From Lysinibacillus antri (GTDB taxonomy: Bacteria > Bacillota > Bacilli > Bacillales_A > Planococcaceae): a DNA stretch of 44,881 nucleotides. The stretch's first letter is position 1, and each line of letters starts with the position of its first letter. A model generated the notes under the pieces. That model was not told the DNA's origin. It searched no databases and saw only the letters and a list, made by a program, of their open reading frames with translations. The translations under genes and the position numbers were made by a program. Of the stretch, positions 34,555 through 42,474 are shown one piece after another. Location: the NCBI RefSeq assembly GCF_003977595.1, contig NZ_RYYR01000033.1, forward strand, positions 1 through 44,881, given 5' to 3'.

Positions 34555-35704
34555 CATTTTACTCACAGGAGGCCGCGCACCAGCTACTTATTATTTCGCT
34601 CGTTTATTAAAGCAACAAGGGCATACATTATTTATGGCAGAAAGTTTACCGAAACACCTATGTATGCACTCTAACCTTTTTGAAAGATCCTATCGTGTAT
34701 GTGCACCGAACGAAAATCAACATACGTATATACAAGATTTAATCAAAATTGTACAAGATCATAATATCGATTTACTGATCCCTACATGCGAAGAGGTGTT
34801 CCATATCGCAGCAGGATACGAACCACTCTCTCAATTTTGTCGTCCTTTTTGTGAGCCGTTAGAAAAGATCAACACGTTTCATCATAAAGGATTATTCATT
34901 CAAACTTTAATCAGAAATTATGATGGATACATAAAGATCCCTTACACAATCGTCATCGATACAAATCAAATGAAGTCAAAAACGGCTATCGCTAAGATAT
35001 TTGAAGCTAATACTATTCATTTAGACGAGACTTATGTATGTAAGCCAGCCTATTCAAGATTTGGAACAGAAGTAGTTTTTAAGAAAGGACATGAGTTAAT
35101 TGACTTCCTTTCTACTCAGAAAACGATTTGGGTTGTACAAGAAAAAATTGAGGGAAAACAACTATGCACGTACGCAATAGCAGACAAAGGCCAAATGAAA
35201 TGTTATAGCGCATATCAAACGAACGATACAGTTGGGTTAGGTGCGACGATTTATTTTGAACCGTATAATAATCGGAAATTAGAAGAATTCGTAAAATGCT
35301 ATATAGAAAAAAATGAATACACCGGGCAAATTGCTTTTGATTTAATCGAAACAAAACAGGGTGAAGTTTATCCGATTGAATGTAATCCAAGAACAACGAG
35401 TGGAATCTGTATGTTTCCTCTTACAAAGCACAACGAAAAGAAAGACCATTATATAGTAGGAACTGAAAAAACAATGGTGGGCTTAGCCATGCTACAAACA
35501 TTATTTTCTAAAAATCTAGTAAAGCAAATTTATAAAATGATAAAAGCAAAAGATATTATTTGGAACCGTGAAGATCCAAAAGTCTTTTTCGATCAAATAA
35601 GTAGCTTCCTCTATCTATTGAAAGAATCAAAGAAAAGAAAAATATCCAGTTATCAAATGAGTACATTAGATATTGAGTGGAATGGAGAATTGGGTGATAA
35701 ATAG
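34544..35704 (+). CDS. ATP-grasp ligase of the biosynthetic operon
   Basis: 386-residue ATP-grasp protein. The N-terminus is a Rossmann-like preATP-grasp domain (SINILLTGGRAPATYYFARLL). The ATP-binding core runs from about 120 to 320, with YVCKPAYSRFGTEVVF, IWVVQEKIEGKQLCTYAIA, and the metal-binding GQIAFDLIETKQGEVYPIECNPRTTSG, which retains the Glu and Asn ligands. Such enzymes couple a carboxylate, through an acyl-phosphate, to an amine, thiol or hydroxyl. The start is TTG at 34544, eight bases after GGAGG inside the previous gene; it overlaps that gene by 11 bases. About 65 C-terminal residues are lysine-rich and unassigned. The partner substrates are unknown. Confidence 0.87.
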   Translation: MSINILLTGGRAPATYYFARLLKQQGHTLFMAESLPKHLCMHSNLFERSYRVCAPNENQHTYIQDLIKIVQDHNIDLLIPTCEEVFHIAAGYEPLSQFCRPFCEPLEKINTFHHKGLFIQTLIRNYDGYIKIPYTIVIDTNQMKSKTAIAKIFEANTIHLDETYVCKPAYSRFGTEVVFKKGHELIDFLSTQKTIWVVQEKIEGKQLCTYAIADKGQMKCYSAYQTNDTVGLGATIYFEPYNNRKLEEFVKCYIEKNEYTGQIAFDLIETKQGEVYPIECNPRTTSGICMFPLTKHNEKKDHYIVGTEKTMVGLAMLQTLFSKNLVKQIYKMIKAKDIIWNREDPKVFFDQISSFLYLLKESKKRKISSYQMSTLDIEWNGELGDK

Positions 35705-36700
35705 ATGAGTAATATATTAGTTTCAGGCGCTACGGGATTTTTAGGCCAGCATGTCGTAAAAAGGCTAGTAAACAATGGCTTTCACGTGACTGCGATCGGG
35801 CGTAATAAAGCGTTAGCTGCAACATTTCCAAAAGAGGTTCAATTCATCCCCCTTTCTTTAGAAGATCGAACTGGCATTTTCAAAGCAATGGAAAACCAAG
35901 ATTATGTTATTCATTGTGGTGCACTCTCTTCCGTTTGGGGGAAATACGAAGACTTTTATCAATCAAATGTCGTTGGTACACAAAACATGGTGGATGCTGC
36001 CCTATCAGCGAAAGTGAAACGATTCGTTCACGTATCAACACCAAGCATCTACTTTAATTTGCAAGATCGCACAAAAGTGGATGTGAAAGAGAATAGTAGC
36101 TTACCAAATCCTGCAATTAACTTCTATGCAAAAACAAAGCGGATAGCAGAAGAAATTGTTGATGAAGCATTTGAAAAAGGGTTACCTACCATTACAATTA
36201 GACCACGAGCACTATTTGGTCCTGGTGATAATGCAATTATTCCGCGCTTAATTAAAGCAAACAAACAATCAGGAGTTCCGTATATTGACGGGGCCAAGGT
36301 TCTAACCGATGTTACCTATGTTGAAAATGTGGTGGATGCATTATGTCTTTGTCTACAGTCCGATGAGCGTACTTTAGGAAAGAAATATAACATTACAAAT
36401 GGTGAGCCGGTCTATTTATGCGATTTATTAGAAAAAGTGTTTGCGGTGCTAAACGAACCGATGAAAAAAAGAGAAATGCAATACGAAAAAATATTACGCA
36501 TTGCAAGTCTATTAGAACGAACGTATCGCTTCCTCCGTATTAAAAAAGAGCCAATTATTACGCCTTATACAGTGACGGTACTAGGACACTCCCAAACATT
36601 AAATATTGATGCCGCTAAACAAGAATTAGGCTACGAACCGCGTATTTCAGTAGAAGAAGGCATTTTAAAGTTTGCAGAATGGTGGAAAGCTCAAGCATGA
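35705..36700 (+). CDS. OleD-like NAD(P)-dependent reductase (extended SDR)
   Basis: 331-residue extended short-chain dehydrogenase of the NAD-dependent epimerase/3-beta-HSD type. The cofactor loop is GATGFLG (Gly8, Gly11, Gly14). The catalytic set is Ser111 or Ser114 in VSTPSIYF, Tyr131 and Lys135 in YAKTK. Further blocks, TIRPRALFGPGDNAIIPRL, DVTYVENVVDAL, YNITNGEPV and LGYEPRISVEEGI, follow the pattern of OleD, which reduces the 2-alkyl-3-keto acid made by OleA. A keto-to-hydroxy reduction of the condensing enzyme's product is the natural inference. It starts immediately after the previous stop, and its own stop overlaps the next ATG (ATGA). Confidence 0.9.
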   Translation: MSNILVSGATGFLGQHVVKRLVNNGFHVTAIGRNKALAATFPKEVQFIPLSLEDRTGIFKAMENQDYVIHCGALSSVWGKYEDFYQSNVVGTQNMVDAALSAKVKRFVHVSTPSIYFNLQDRTKVDVKENSSLPNPAINFYAKTKRIAEEIVDEAFEKGLPTITIRPRALFGPGDNAIIPRLIKANKQSGVPYIDGAKVLTDVTYVENVVDALCLCLQSDERTLGKKYNITNGEPVYLCDLLEKVFAVLNEPMKKREMQYEKILRIASLLERTYRFLRIKKEPIITPYTVTVLGHSQTLNIDAAKQELGYEPRISVEEGILKFAEWWKAQA

Positions 36701-37551
36701 TTACATATCAATTATTTCAGACTGGATATTGTACACATGACGCAAAAGTGGCCTTAAAGGGTGAACCTTCCTATGAAATGAAGTTTCCCGCAATGGTAGC
36801 CTTATTAAAACACCCTGTTCATGGCTATATATTGTTCGACACAGGCTACACGGAACGATTTTATGAAGAAACAAGAAAGTTCCCTTTTTCTTTATACGCA
36901 AAAATCACACCGGTTTATGTAAAAGCAGAAGAAAGCATAGTGGCCCAACTAAAGAAGGAAAACATTCATCCTGACGAGATTCACTATATATTTTTAAGTC
37001 ATTTTCATGCAGATCATATGGGCGCACTGAAAGACTTCCCTTCTAGTGCATTTATTTGCTCAAAAGAGGCGTTTCTATCTGTGAAAAATAAAAAAGGAAT
37101 ACGTGCGGTTTTATCCGCGTATATTCCAAATTTATTACCCGATGATTTTGAGAATCGCGTCCTTTTTATAGAAGATACAAAAACCATTACTACTGGGAAT
37201 CAAGATATAAGCACAATTGTTGACGCATTCCAAAAGCCTCTATTTGATCTTTGGGGAGATGGGAGTTTCTTAGCCATTAATTTATCAGGTCACGCTAAAG
37301 GGCAATATGGATTAATTTTTGCAAATGAAAACCGTGAGACGATTTTTTTAGTTGCAGATGCCGTGTGGAGATCTCGCGCCTTTCGAGAAAATCGCCCTCC
37401 AAGCAAACTAGCCTATCTCATTATGGATAATGCGAGAGAATACAAAGACAACTTTGAAAAAATTGTGCGACTCCATTCGTTAGATAAGAATATCAAAATC
37501 ATCCCATCTCATTGTGAAGAACCATTTCAACAAGTACGAGGTTTCAAATGA
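36697..37551 (+). CDS. Lactonase-like metallo-beta-lactamase-fold hydrolase
   Basis: 284-residue MBL-fold enzyme with a full two-metal set: His102, His104, Asp106 and His107 in SHFHADHMG, His189 in NLSGHAKGQYG, Asp211 in LVADAVW and a late His in IIPSHCEE. The spacing and the N-terminal substrate-loop region resemble N-acyl-homoserine-lactone lactonases and related lactone or ester hydrolases rather than beta-lactamases. In this operon it could hydrolyse a lactone, thioester or ester intermediate; that is inference. The ATG at 36697 overlaps the reductase stop (ATGA); an ATG at 36679 inside the reductase is less likely. Confidence 0.88.
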   Translation: MITYQLFQTGYCTHDAKVALKGEPSYEMKFPAMVALLKHPVHGYILFDTGYTERFYEETRKFPFSLYAKITPVYVKAEESIVAQLKKENIHPDEIHYIFLSHFHADHMGALKDFPSSAFICSKEAFLSVKNKKGIRAVLSAYIPNLLPDDFENRVLFIEDTKTITTGNQDISTIVDAFQKPLFDLWGDGSFLAINLSGHAKGQYGLIFANENRETIFLVADAVWRSRAFRENRPPSKLAYLIMDNAREYKDNFEKIVRLHSLDKNIKIIPSHCEEPFQQVRGFK

Positions 37552-38882
37552 TAAAAATACTGAACATTCTACAAAACTACTTAAACGTTAAACGAATTCA
37601 AACGTTTTCTAATAAGAAATTTCATAAATGGCAAAATAAACAATTACAAAAACATCTAAAATGGGTAAACCTTCATTCGCCTTACTTTCAAAGCTTGAAA
37701 ATCAAAAATTTAACGAACATTACTCAGTATCCTTTTATGGATAAACAAATCATGATGGACAACTTTGATGAACTCAATACGAAAGGGATAAAGAAAGAAG
37801 CCGCTTTTCAAGTTGCACTTAATGCAGAAGAACATCGCGATTTTTCACCGACAATCGGCAACACTACAGTCGGGTTATCATCCGGAACGTCTGGGAATAG
37901 AGGGATTTTCTTAGTTTCAGAGGAGGAACAATCTGCTTGGGCCGGCACTATCTTAGCAAAATTGTTACCGAATGGATTCAAAAACAAAGAGAAGATTGCC
38001 TTCTTTTTACGTGCCAATAGCAATTTATATGAATCCGTTAAAAATAAAAAAATCGAATTTGCTTTCTTTGATTTATTACATGACTTTGAACAACACATTC
38101 GTAGACTTGAGGAATATCAACCAACCATTCTAGCAGCACCGCCTTCAATGGTTCGTCGTCTTGCTGAAGCAGTCCAAGAAAAGAAATTAACCATTCATCC
38201 CATTAAAATTATTACAATGGCTGAAGTTTTGGACCCAATCGATGCTGTCTATATCGAAAAAGTATTTCAACAAAAGATTCATCAAGTCTATCAATGTACA
38301 GAAGGATTTTTAGGATGCTCGTGTAGCCATGGGACGATTCATTTAAACGAGGATATCGTCTTTATTGAAAAGCAGTTTTTAGATCCGCAAAAAATAAAAT
38401 TTTATCCGATCATCACGGATTTTAGAAGACGTACCCAACCAATTATTCGCTATCGGTTAAACGATATTCTCACTTTGAAAAATGACCCTTGCCCATGCGG
38501 ATCACCCTTACTAGCGATTGAACAAATCGAAGGCAGAATGGACGATTTATTTATTTTAAGAAATAAAATTAAAAATCAATTAGAATACGTTTTCCCTGAT
38601 TTTATTCGACGGGCTTGTATTACCGCTTCTGAAAACTTAAAAGAATATAAAGTCATTCAACATAGCGAGCATGCCATCGAAGTGCAATGTTTAGTAAATG
38701 ACGAAATGAAAAGGCAAGAAACCGAACAACATATCCAGGGAAATTTACTAGCATTTTTACAAGATAAATATGTTACTCCGACAATTACTTTTGGTCCATA
38801 CGAAGAACCGCAGCCGTTAATAAAATTAAAGCGTATTGAAAATAAAATGCCAGTTAAAGAGGTCCGTCACCATGTTGAATAA
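37548..38882 (+). CDS. PaaK/F390-synthetase-like adenylate-forming enzyme
   Basis: 444-residue member of the adenylating superfamily, in the branch often annotated as F390 synthetase-related or putative adenylate-forming enzyme. Core motifs: the P-loop SSGTSGNRG, YQCTEGF (the A5 glutamate), IIRYRLNDIL with the ribose-binding Asp, and IEGRMDDLF. PCPCGSP is the cysteine pair typical of PaaK-type ligases. The C-terminal domain is short, ending with LKRIENKMPVKEV, which may carry the A10-like lysine. It would activate a carboxylic acid as an acyl-AMP; the acceptor (CoA, amine or hydroxyl) is unknown. Starts at ATGA overlapping the previous gene by four bases. Confidence 0.87.
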   Translation: MIKILNILQNYLNVKRIQTFSNKKFHKWQNKQLQKHLKWVNLHSPYFQSLKIKNLTNITQYPFMDKQIMMDNFDELNTKGIKKEAAFQVALNAEEHRDFSPTIGNTTVGLSSGTSGNRGIFLVSEEEQSAWAGTILAKLLPNGFKNKEKIAFFLRANSNLYESVKNKKIEFAFFDLLHDFEQHIRRLEEYQPTILAAPPSMVRRLAEAVQEKKLTIHPIKIITMAEVLDPIDAVYIEKVFQQKIHQVYQCTEGFLGCSCSHGTIHLNEDIVFIEKQFLDPQKIKFYPIITDFRRRTQPIIRYRLNDILTLKNDPCPCGSPLLAIEQIEGRMDDLFILRNKIKNQLEYVFPDFIRRACITASENLKEYKVIQHSEHAIEVQCLVNDEMKRQETEQHIQGNLLAFLQDKYVTPTITFGPYEEPQPLIKLKRIENKMPVKEVRHHVE

Positions 38883-40020
38883 CGGTGTGCTTTTCACTAA
38901 AGACAATATAGACAAATTAGATTGGCACTTTTATGAAAACGGGACTTTCCTAAAAGCCTATTTTGAAGAGTTTTTAGAAGATACGACGAAGTATATGAAA
39001 AACGTCAATACAGAAATTTTCTTTGCAGCGGTGGGTAGAAAATTAATCCCTTGTACGGTGAATGATGCAACCTATGAAAATTCTTATGTCTGTTCGCCCT
39101 TTACTCATTATATTACCTACGCCAAAGAAGAGTTGCGCTTCGTTTCGCCAAAGCCTTTAAGATTCTTATTAAAAACGTTGCTAAATGGTATTGGTGGAAT
39201 CGCAAAGAAGATTCAAATCAATAAAATCGTGTATATCAATAACTATTGCCTTTCAACAAATCTCATCTCTCCATTATCTAGTGAAGAGATTCATCAATTG
39301 AAGGAACTATTAATAGAACGTTTTCCAAACTATCAACTTGGCTTCCGCTCCATCAATGAAATTTGTCATAATGAAACGATGGTCGCTTTCAAAAATGAGG
39401 AGTTTCAATTGTTACCAAGCCGATATATATATGTCTCTACTCAAGAACGATTACATACACCTACGAAAAGTGAACGTAAAAAACGAAGACAAGATGAAAA
39501 ATGTTTGACTTCAGATATGACAATCGTTACAAATGATGATCTTTCGCTAAAGGATATCCCGCGCATTGTGGAGCTTTATGATCAACTATACATTGATAAG
39601 TATTCTGATTTAAATCCTCAATTCACAGAAGCATTCATAAAAAACTTGTTGGAGAAGAAGTTATTCGTTTTTCAAGGGGTTCGAATCAATGGGCGATTAG
39701 AAGCGATTTCTGGAACATTTGTTTTGAACGATATGATGACCAATCCCATTTATGGTTATAACCTTTCATTGTTCCCTAAACATCAGCTTTATCGGGTTTT
39801 GAGACATCTCAATACGAAATTAGCTCTTGAAAATAAGTACTTATATCATCAAAGTGCTGGGGCGGGACAGTTTAAAAAAGCAAGAAGTGGTGAAGGGACA
39901 CCTGAATATACCGCATTATACGTTCGCCATCTTCCCTACTCTCAACAATCTTTTTGGCGCATACTATCTTTCTTACTTAATAGAATTGGCGTTCCTTTAG
40001 TAAAAAAGCTAGAACTTTAA
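38872..40020 (+). CDS. Protein with GNAT-like C-terminal acyltransferase domain
   Basis: 382 residues. The C-terminal half (about 205-360) has the order of a GNAT/FemX-like acyltransferase: DIPRIVELYDQLYIDKYSDL, VFQGVRINGRLEAISGTFVL, YGYNLSLF and YLYHQSAGAGQFKKARSGE, where the glycine-rich loop could bind acyl-CoA or a carrier. The N-terminal 200 residues (YENGTFLKAYFEEFLEDTTK, ENSYVCSPFTHYITYAKEEL) match nothing I recognise. The ATG at 38872 lies inside the previous gene with AGAGGT eight bases before it. It ends the operon and may transfer the finished acyl group to an amine or other acceptor; that is inference. Confidence 0.78.
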   Translation: MLNNGVLFTKDNIDKLDWHFYENGTFLKAYFEEFLEDTTKYMKNVNTEIFFAAVGRKLIPCTVNDATYENSYVCSPFTHYITYAKEELRFVSPKPLRFLLKTLLNGIGGIAKKIQINKIVYINNYCLSTNLISPLSSEEIHQLKELLIERFPNYQLGFRSINEICHNETMVAFKNEEFQLLPSRYIYVSTQERLHTPTKSERKKRRQDEKCLTSDMTIVTNDDLSLKDIPRIVELYDQLYIDKYSDLNPQFTEAFIKNLLEKKLFVFQGVRINGRLEAISGTFVLNDMMTNPIYGYNLSLFPKHQLYRVLRHLNTKLALENKYLYHQSAGAGQFKKARSGEGTPEYTALYVRHLPYSQQSFWRILSFLLNRIGVPLVKKLEL

Positions 40021-40044
40021 TCATTCAAATAGTTGAAAAAGAAG

Positions 40045-40165
40045 AGGCTATCTAATAAGTGCTTATAAATTATAATAGTAGCTTTAGAAATGATAAAAAT
40101 CCGCTCGATTAATATATACTAACAGAATTTCGAAAAAAGTTGGCGTAGTGAGCGGACTAAGCACA
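40045..40165. mobile_element. Possible degraded insertion-sequence end
   Basis: GAGGCTATCTAATAAGTGC at about 40047-40065 resembles the terminal repeats of IS1182/IS5-type elements common in Bacillales. An internal inverted repeat TCCGCTC (40108-40114) and GAGCGGA (40150-40156) follows. No transposase or second end is present, so this would be only a scar. The rest of the 40021-40427 gap holds one terminator and one repeat element. Confidence 0.25.
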
Positions 40166-40202
40166 CATATTAAAATGCCAGCTAATATTTCTTGATTTAG
40201 TT

Positions 40203-40230
40203 CGCGGCTTACAGTGGTAGGCCGCGTTTT
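40203..40230 (+). terminator. Terminator of the six-gene biosynthetic operon
   Basis: CGCGGCTTAC (40203-40212) pairs with GTAGGCCGCG (40217-40226) around AGTG, followed by TTTTCTT. It is the first terminator-like structure after the last operon gene. Confidence 0.8.
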
Positions 40231-40311
40231 CTTCATTTAGGTTATACTACTGGTGTATTCTTATATCCTATTGTTCTAAGTAGCTTTTTGATTGAATCGA
40301 AGGTGCCCACG

Positions 40312-40403
40312 CCAAAGCGTCCACCGTAGCGAAAATCAAAAGACTCCAAAAGCAAAAATGTACAACTCAAATTTTCACTGAATTGTACATTCCTCCTTTT
40401 TGG
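40312..40403 (-). repeat. Hairpin-bearing dispersed repeat, copy 2
   Basis: AATGTACAA (40357-40365) pairs with TTGTACATT (40383-40391), and outer CCAAAAG pairs with CTTTTTGG. It serves as terminator for the diguanylate cyclase gene. The flank GTCCACCG..GCGAAAATCAA and the AAAAGCAAAAATGTACAA core match copy 1 at 32592-32673. Confidence 0.7.
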
Positions 40404-40427
40404 GTAGTTCCTTATTTTAAATCCATA

Positions 40428-41267
40428 TTAAACAAAAACTACTATATTATTTCGACCATTTTCCTTCGCTTGATACAGTGCTTTGTCTGCCTTATTTATA
40501 AAGTCCTCTATTGCTTCTCCATGATACTGGGATAATCCAATACTAATGGTAAATTGGATAACTTCTTGTTTATAAGTAAAGCTAGATTCCTCAACAGTCT
40601 TACGTAGTCGTTCCGCAATAATTCCCCCTTCTTCCAGGCTTGTAGAAGGCATAACAATGGCAAATTCTTCACCACCTATACGAACATAAGCATCCGTATC
40701 TCTGACATTCCTTCTAATGACGTTTGAAATATGCTTAAGCGCCTCATCACCACAGGAATGACCATACGTATCATTAATCCTTTTAAAATGGTCGATGTCT
40801 AATGTCATCATAATTAATGAACTGTTGGTTTTCTCTATATTTGGAATTGTCTTTTCTAAAAATAAATTAAAATACCTTCTATTGTTTATTCCCGTTAATA
40901 CATCAACTAAAGTCAACTCTTCTACTAGCTGTAGTAATTTATGCGATTTATTGATGAAGTAACCGATTGTAATATGTATAGACCAATTCACCATTGAGCC
41001 TAGAATCAGTACAGTAATTGCATTTTTATCAACATCTGGGTTTTGAAAAAATGCTATAACCAATTTAAAAGAACTATAGAAAACTGCCGAAGATATAATA
41101 ACGCTCCATTTTGGGTACATACTCATCATTAAAATACTTGGAATTAAAAAGAGTGACCAAATAAAATGGTGATTTTTGCTTACTTCATCGCTCAAAAGAC
41201 TATTAATAAGAATAGGGAGTACTGTAAAGAGGACAATCATAATCCAATAAATATTATTCTGTTTCAT
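40428..41267 (-). CDS. Membrane-anchored diguanylate cyclase
   Basis: 279 residues. Four hydrophobic segments in the first 105 residues form a membrane region of uncertain class. The GGDEF domain (about 115-279) has an intact GGEEF at 198-202 and an RxxD product-inhibition site at Arg189-Asp192, exactly five residues earlier, so it should make c-di-GMP and be feedback-controlled. The GTP-contact LDIDHFKRINDTYGHSCGD block is intact. The ATG at 41267 follows AAGGGGA; an open frame to 41315 is not used. It is the second c-di-GMP enzyme of the window. Confidence 0.92.
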   Translation of the reverse strand: MKQNNIYWIMIVLFTVLPILINSLLSDEVSKNHHFIWSLFLIPSILMMSMYPKWSVIISSAVFYSSFKLVIAFFQNPDVDKNAITVLILGSMVNWSIHITIGYFINKSHKLLQLVEELTLVDVLTGINNRRYFNLFLEKTIPNIEKTNSSLIMMTLDIDHFKRINDTYGHSCGDEALKHISNVIRRNVRDTDAYVRIGGEEFAIVMPSTSLEEGGIIAERLRKTVEESSFTYKQEVIQFTISIGLSQYHGEAIEDFINKADKALYQAKENGRNNIVVFV

Positions 41268-41501
41268 TTTTAGTCCCCTTTTCAATAGCAATGCTAGCAA
41301 CCATAATTTATGCAACTTATATCATACCATTTTAATTACTTCGAAGTATATTGATAATTTACTATTCATTATGCAGAAAAATCATAGGTTTGTACACTTT
41401 TAATTTTCGTTATCTAATTACTTTTTTCCTACAAATAGATTTTCATCCAATAATTCTTTGAAGCTCAACTAAATGATATATTACATAATAAAATTTGTTA
41501 T

Positions 41502-41617
41502 AAGGAACGAACATCGAAAAAAGTCAGCTAGAACATTTAGTTTATAAAGCACATCACGTTTGTCTTTACTCAAAAGCGACAAGAGGGAATATCGATGTCA
41601 CGTTAGAAGTGCAGTAG
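41502..41617 (+). pseudogene. Remnant of an ohr/OsmC-type peroxide-resistance gene
   Basis: Reading frame [20 protein letters not shown] followed by [17 protein letters not shown] and a stop. This is the C-terminal signature of Ohr/OsmC organic hydroperoxide reductases (normally LV.KAH.VCPYS.ATRGNI.V.L.V), including the second redox cysteine; the usual Pro after Cys is Leu here. Only about 38 of some 140 residues remain; an in-frame stop precedes them at 41501. A terminator follows at once. The rest of the 41268-41771 gap, about 230 bases before and 100 after, holds no further recognisable coding. Confidence 0.75.
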
Positions 41618-41621
41618 TTAA

Positions 41622-41664
41622 AAATGCGCTGGTGAGAGAACTTTTTCTCTACCAACGCATTTAG
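41622..41664 (+). terminator. Terminator of the ohr remnant
   Basis: AAATGCG..GGT.AGAGAA pairs with TTCTCT.ACC..CGCATTT (41622-41640 with 41645-41662). It is positioned just after the remnant's stop, so it is probably the lost gene's own terminator. Confidence 0.7.
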
Positions 41665-41771
41665 CTCTTACCACAATGGATTATTGAGTATTATACTACT
41701 TTATATGAAATCATTTTTTACTTTACATTTTGAACAATAGAAATCATAAAGATGCTCTAGTTTCCTGATCG

Positions 41772-42341
41772 TTAATTGTCCTTCGAATGGTAGATGAGCT
41801 GGACAACCCCTGAAGAATATGTTTTTGTATTTACCAATTTTAAATTTACTCTCTCGTGAATATCGATAAATAGGGGTTTCCCTTTTCCTAAAATTACTGG
41901 ATGAATGGACAGTCGGTATTCATCCACAAGTCCTAAATTAATAAATGTCGTAATAAGACTAGCTCCCCCATATAGCCACATGTCTTTACCAGGTTTCGCC
42001 TTTAACTTTTGCATCTCTTCCGTTATTTGATCGTTAATGAAGATCGCATTACAGTCTGTCCCTTTTTGTGACCTAGAGAACACATATTTTTCTTTACTAT
42101 TGATAACTTCCCACATTTCTTTATCCAATTCATTTTCAAATGATTCAGGCGTAAACTGCCCCCATAATTCATAGCTCTTTCTTCCATATAAAATGCTATC
42201 GATGCCATTTAAGAAATTCATAAACTCCATTTCTGGGTCCATGATGCACCAATCGATTTCTCCATTTTCCCCTTCAATAAAGCCATCTAACGTAACAGCT
42301 AAATCTAAAAGTATTCTTCTTGGTTTTATAGGATTCGTCAT
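41772..42341 (-). CDS. Dihydrofolate reductase-like family protein (RibD C-terminal type)
   Basis: 189-residue soluble reductase-like protein of the DHFR/RibD-C superfamily. Marks are RRILLDLAVTLDGFIEGENGEIDW at the N-terminus, SILYGRKSYELWGQF for the NADP(H) loop, KDMWLYGGASLITTFINLGLVDEYRLSIHPVILGKGKPLF at the C-terminal core. Members such as YwjB and YyaP are not true folate enzymes; substrate unknown. GGGGGAAAGGT precedes the ATG. Single gene. Confidence 0.87.
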   Translation of the reverse strand: MTNPIKPRRILLDLAVTLDGFIEGENGEIDWCIMDPEMEFMNFLNGIDSILYGRKSYELWGQFTPESFENELDKEMWEVINSKEKYVFSRSQKGTDCNAIFINDQITEEMQKLKAKPGKDMWLYGGASLITTFINLGLVDEYRLSIHPVILGKGKPLFIDIHERVNLKLVNTKTYSSGVVQLIYHSKDN

Positions 42342-42474
42342 ACCTTTCCCCCTTTCATTAAGTAAAGTAAGTAACTTTATTTTGAACTAAGATATTTACA
42401 AATTCCAGTTATCATATTACCATTAACATCAAAATATTTTGTATATTACGATAATTCGAGAGAGGAGTGTATGG

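Noticed and set aside
38836-38871. Upstream extension of the GNAT-like gene
   Set aside because: The extra 12 residues lie deep in the preceding gene and lack a ribosome binding site; AGAGGT supports the ATG at 38872.
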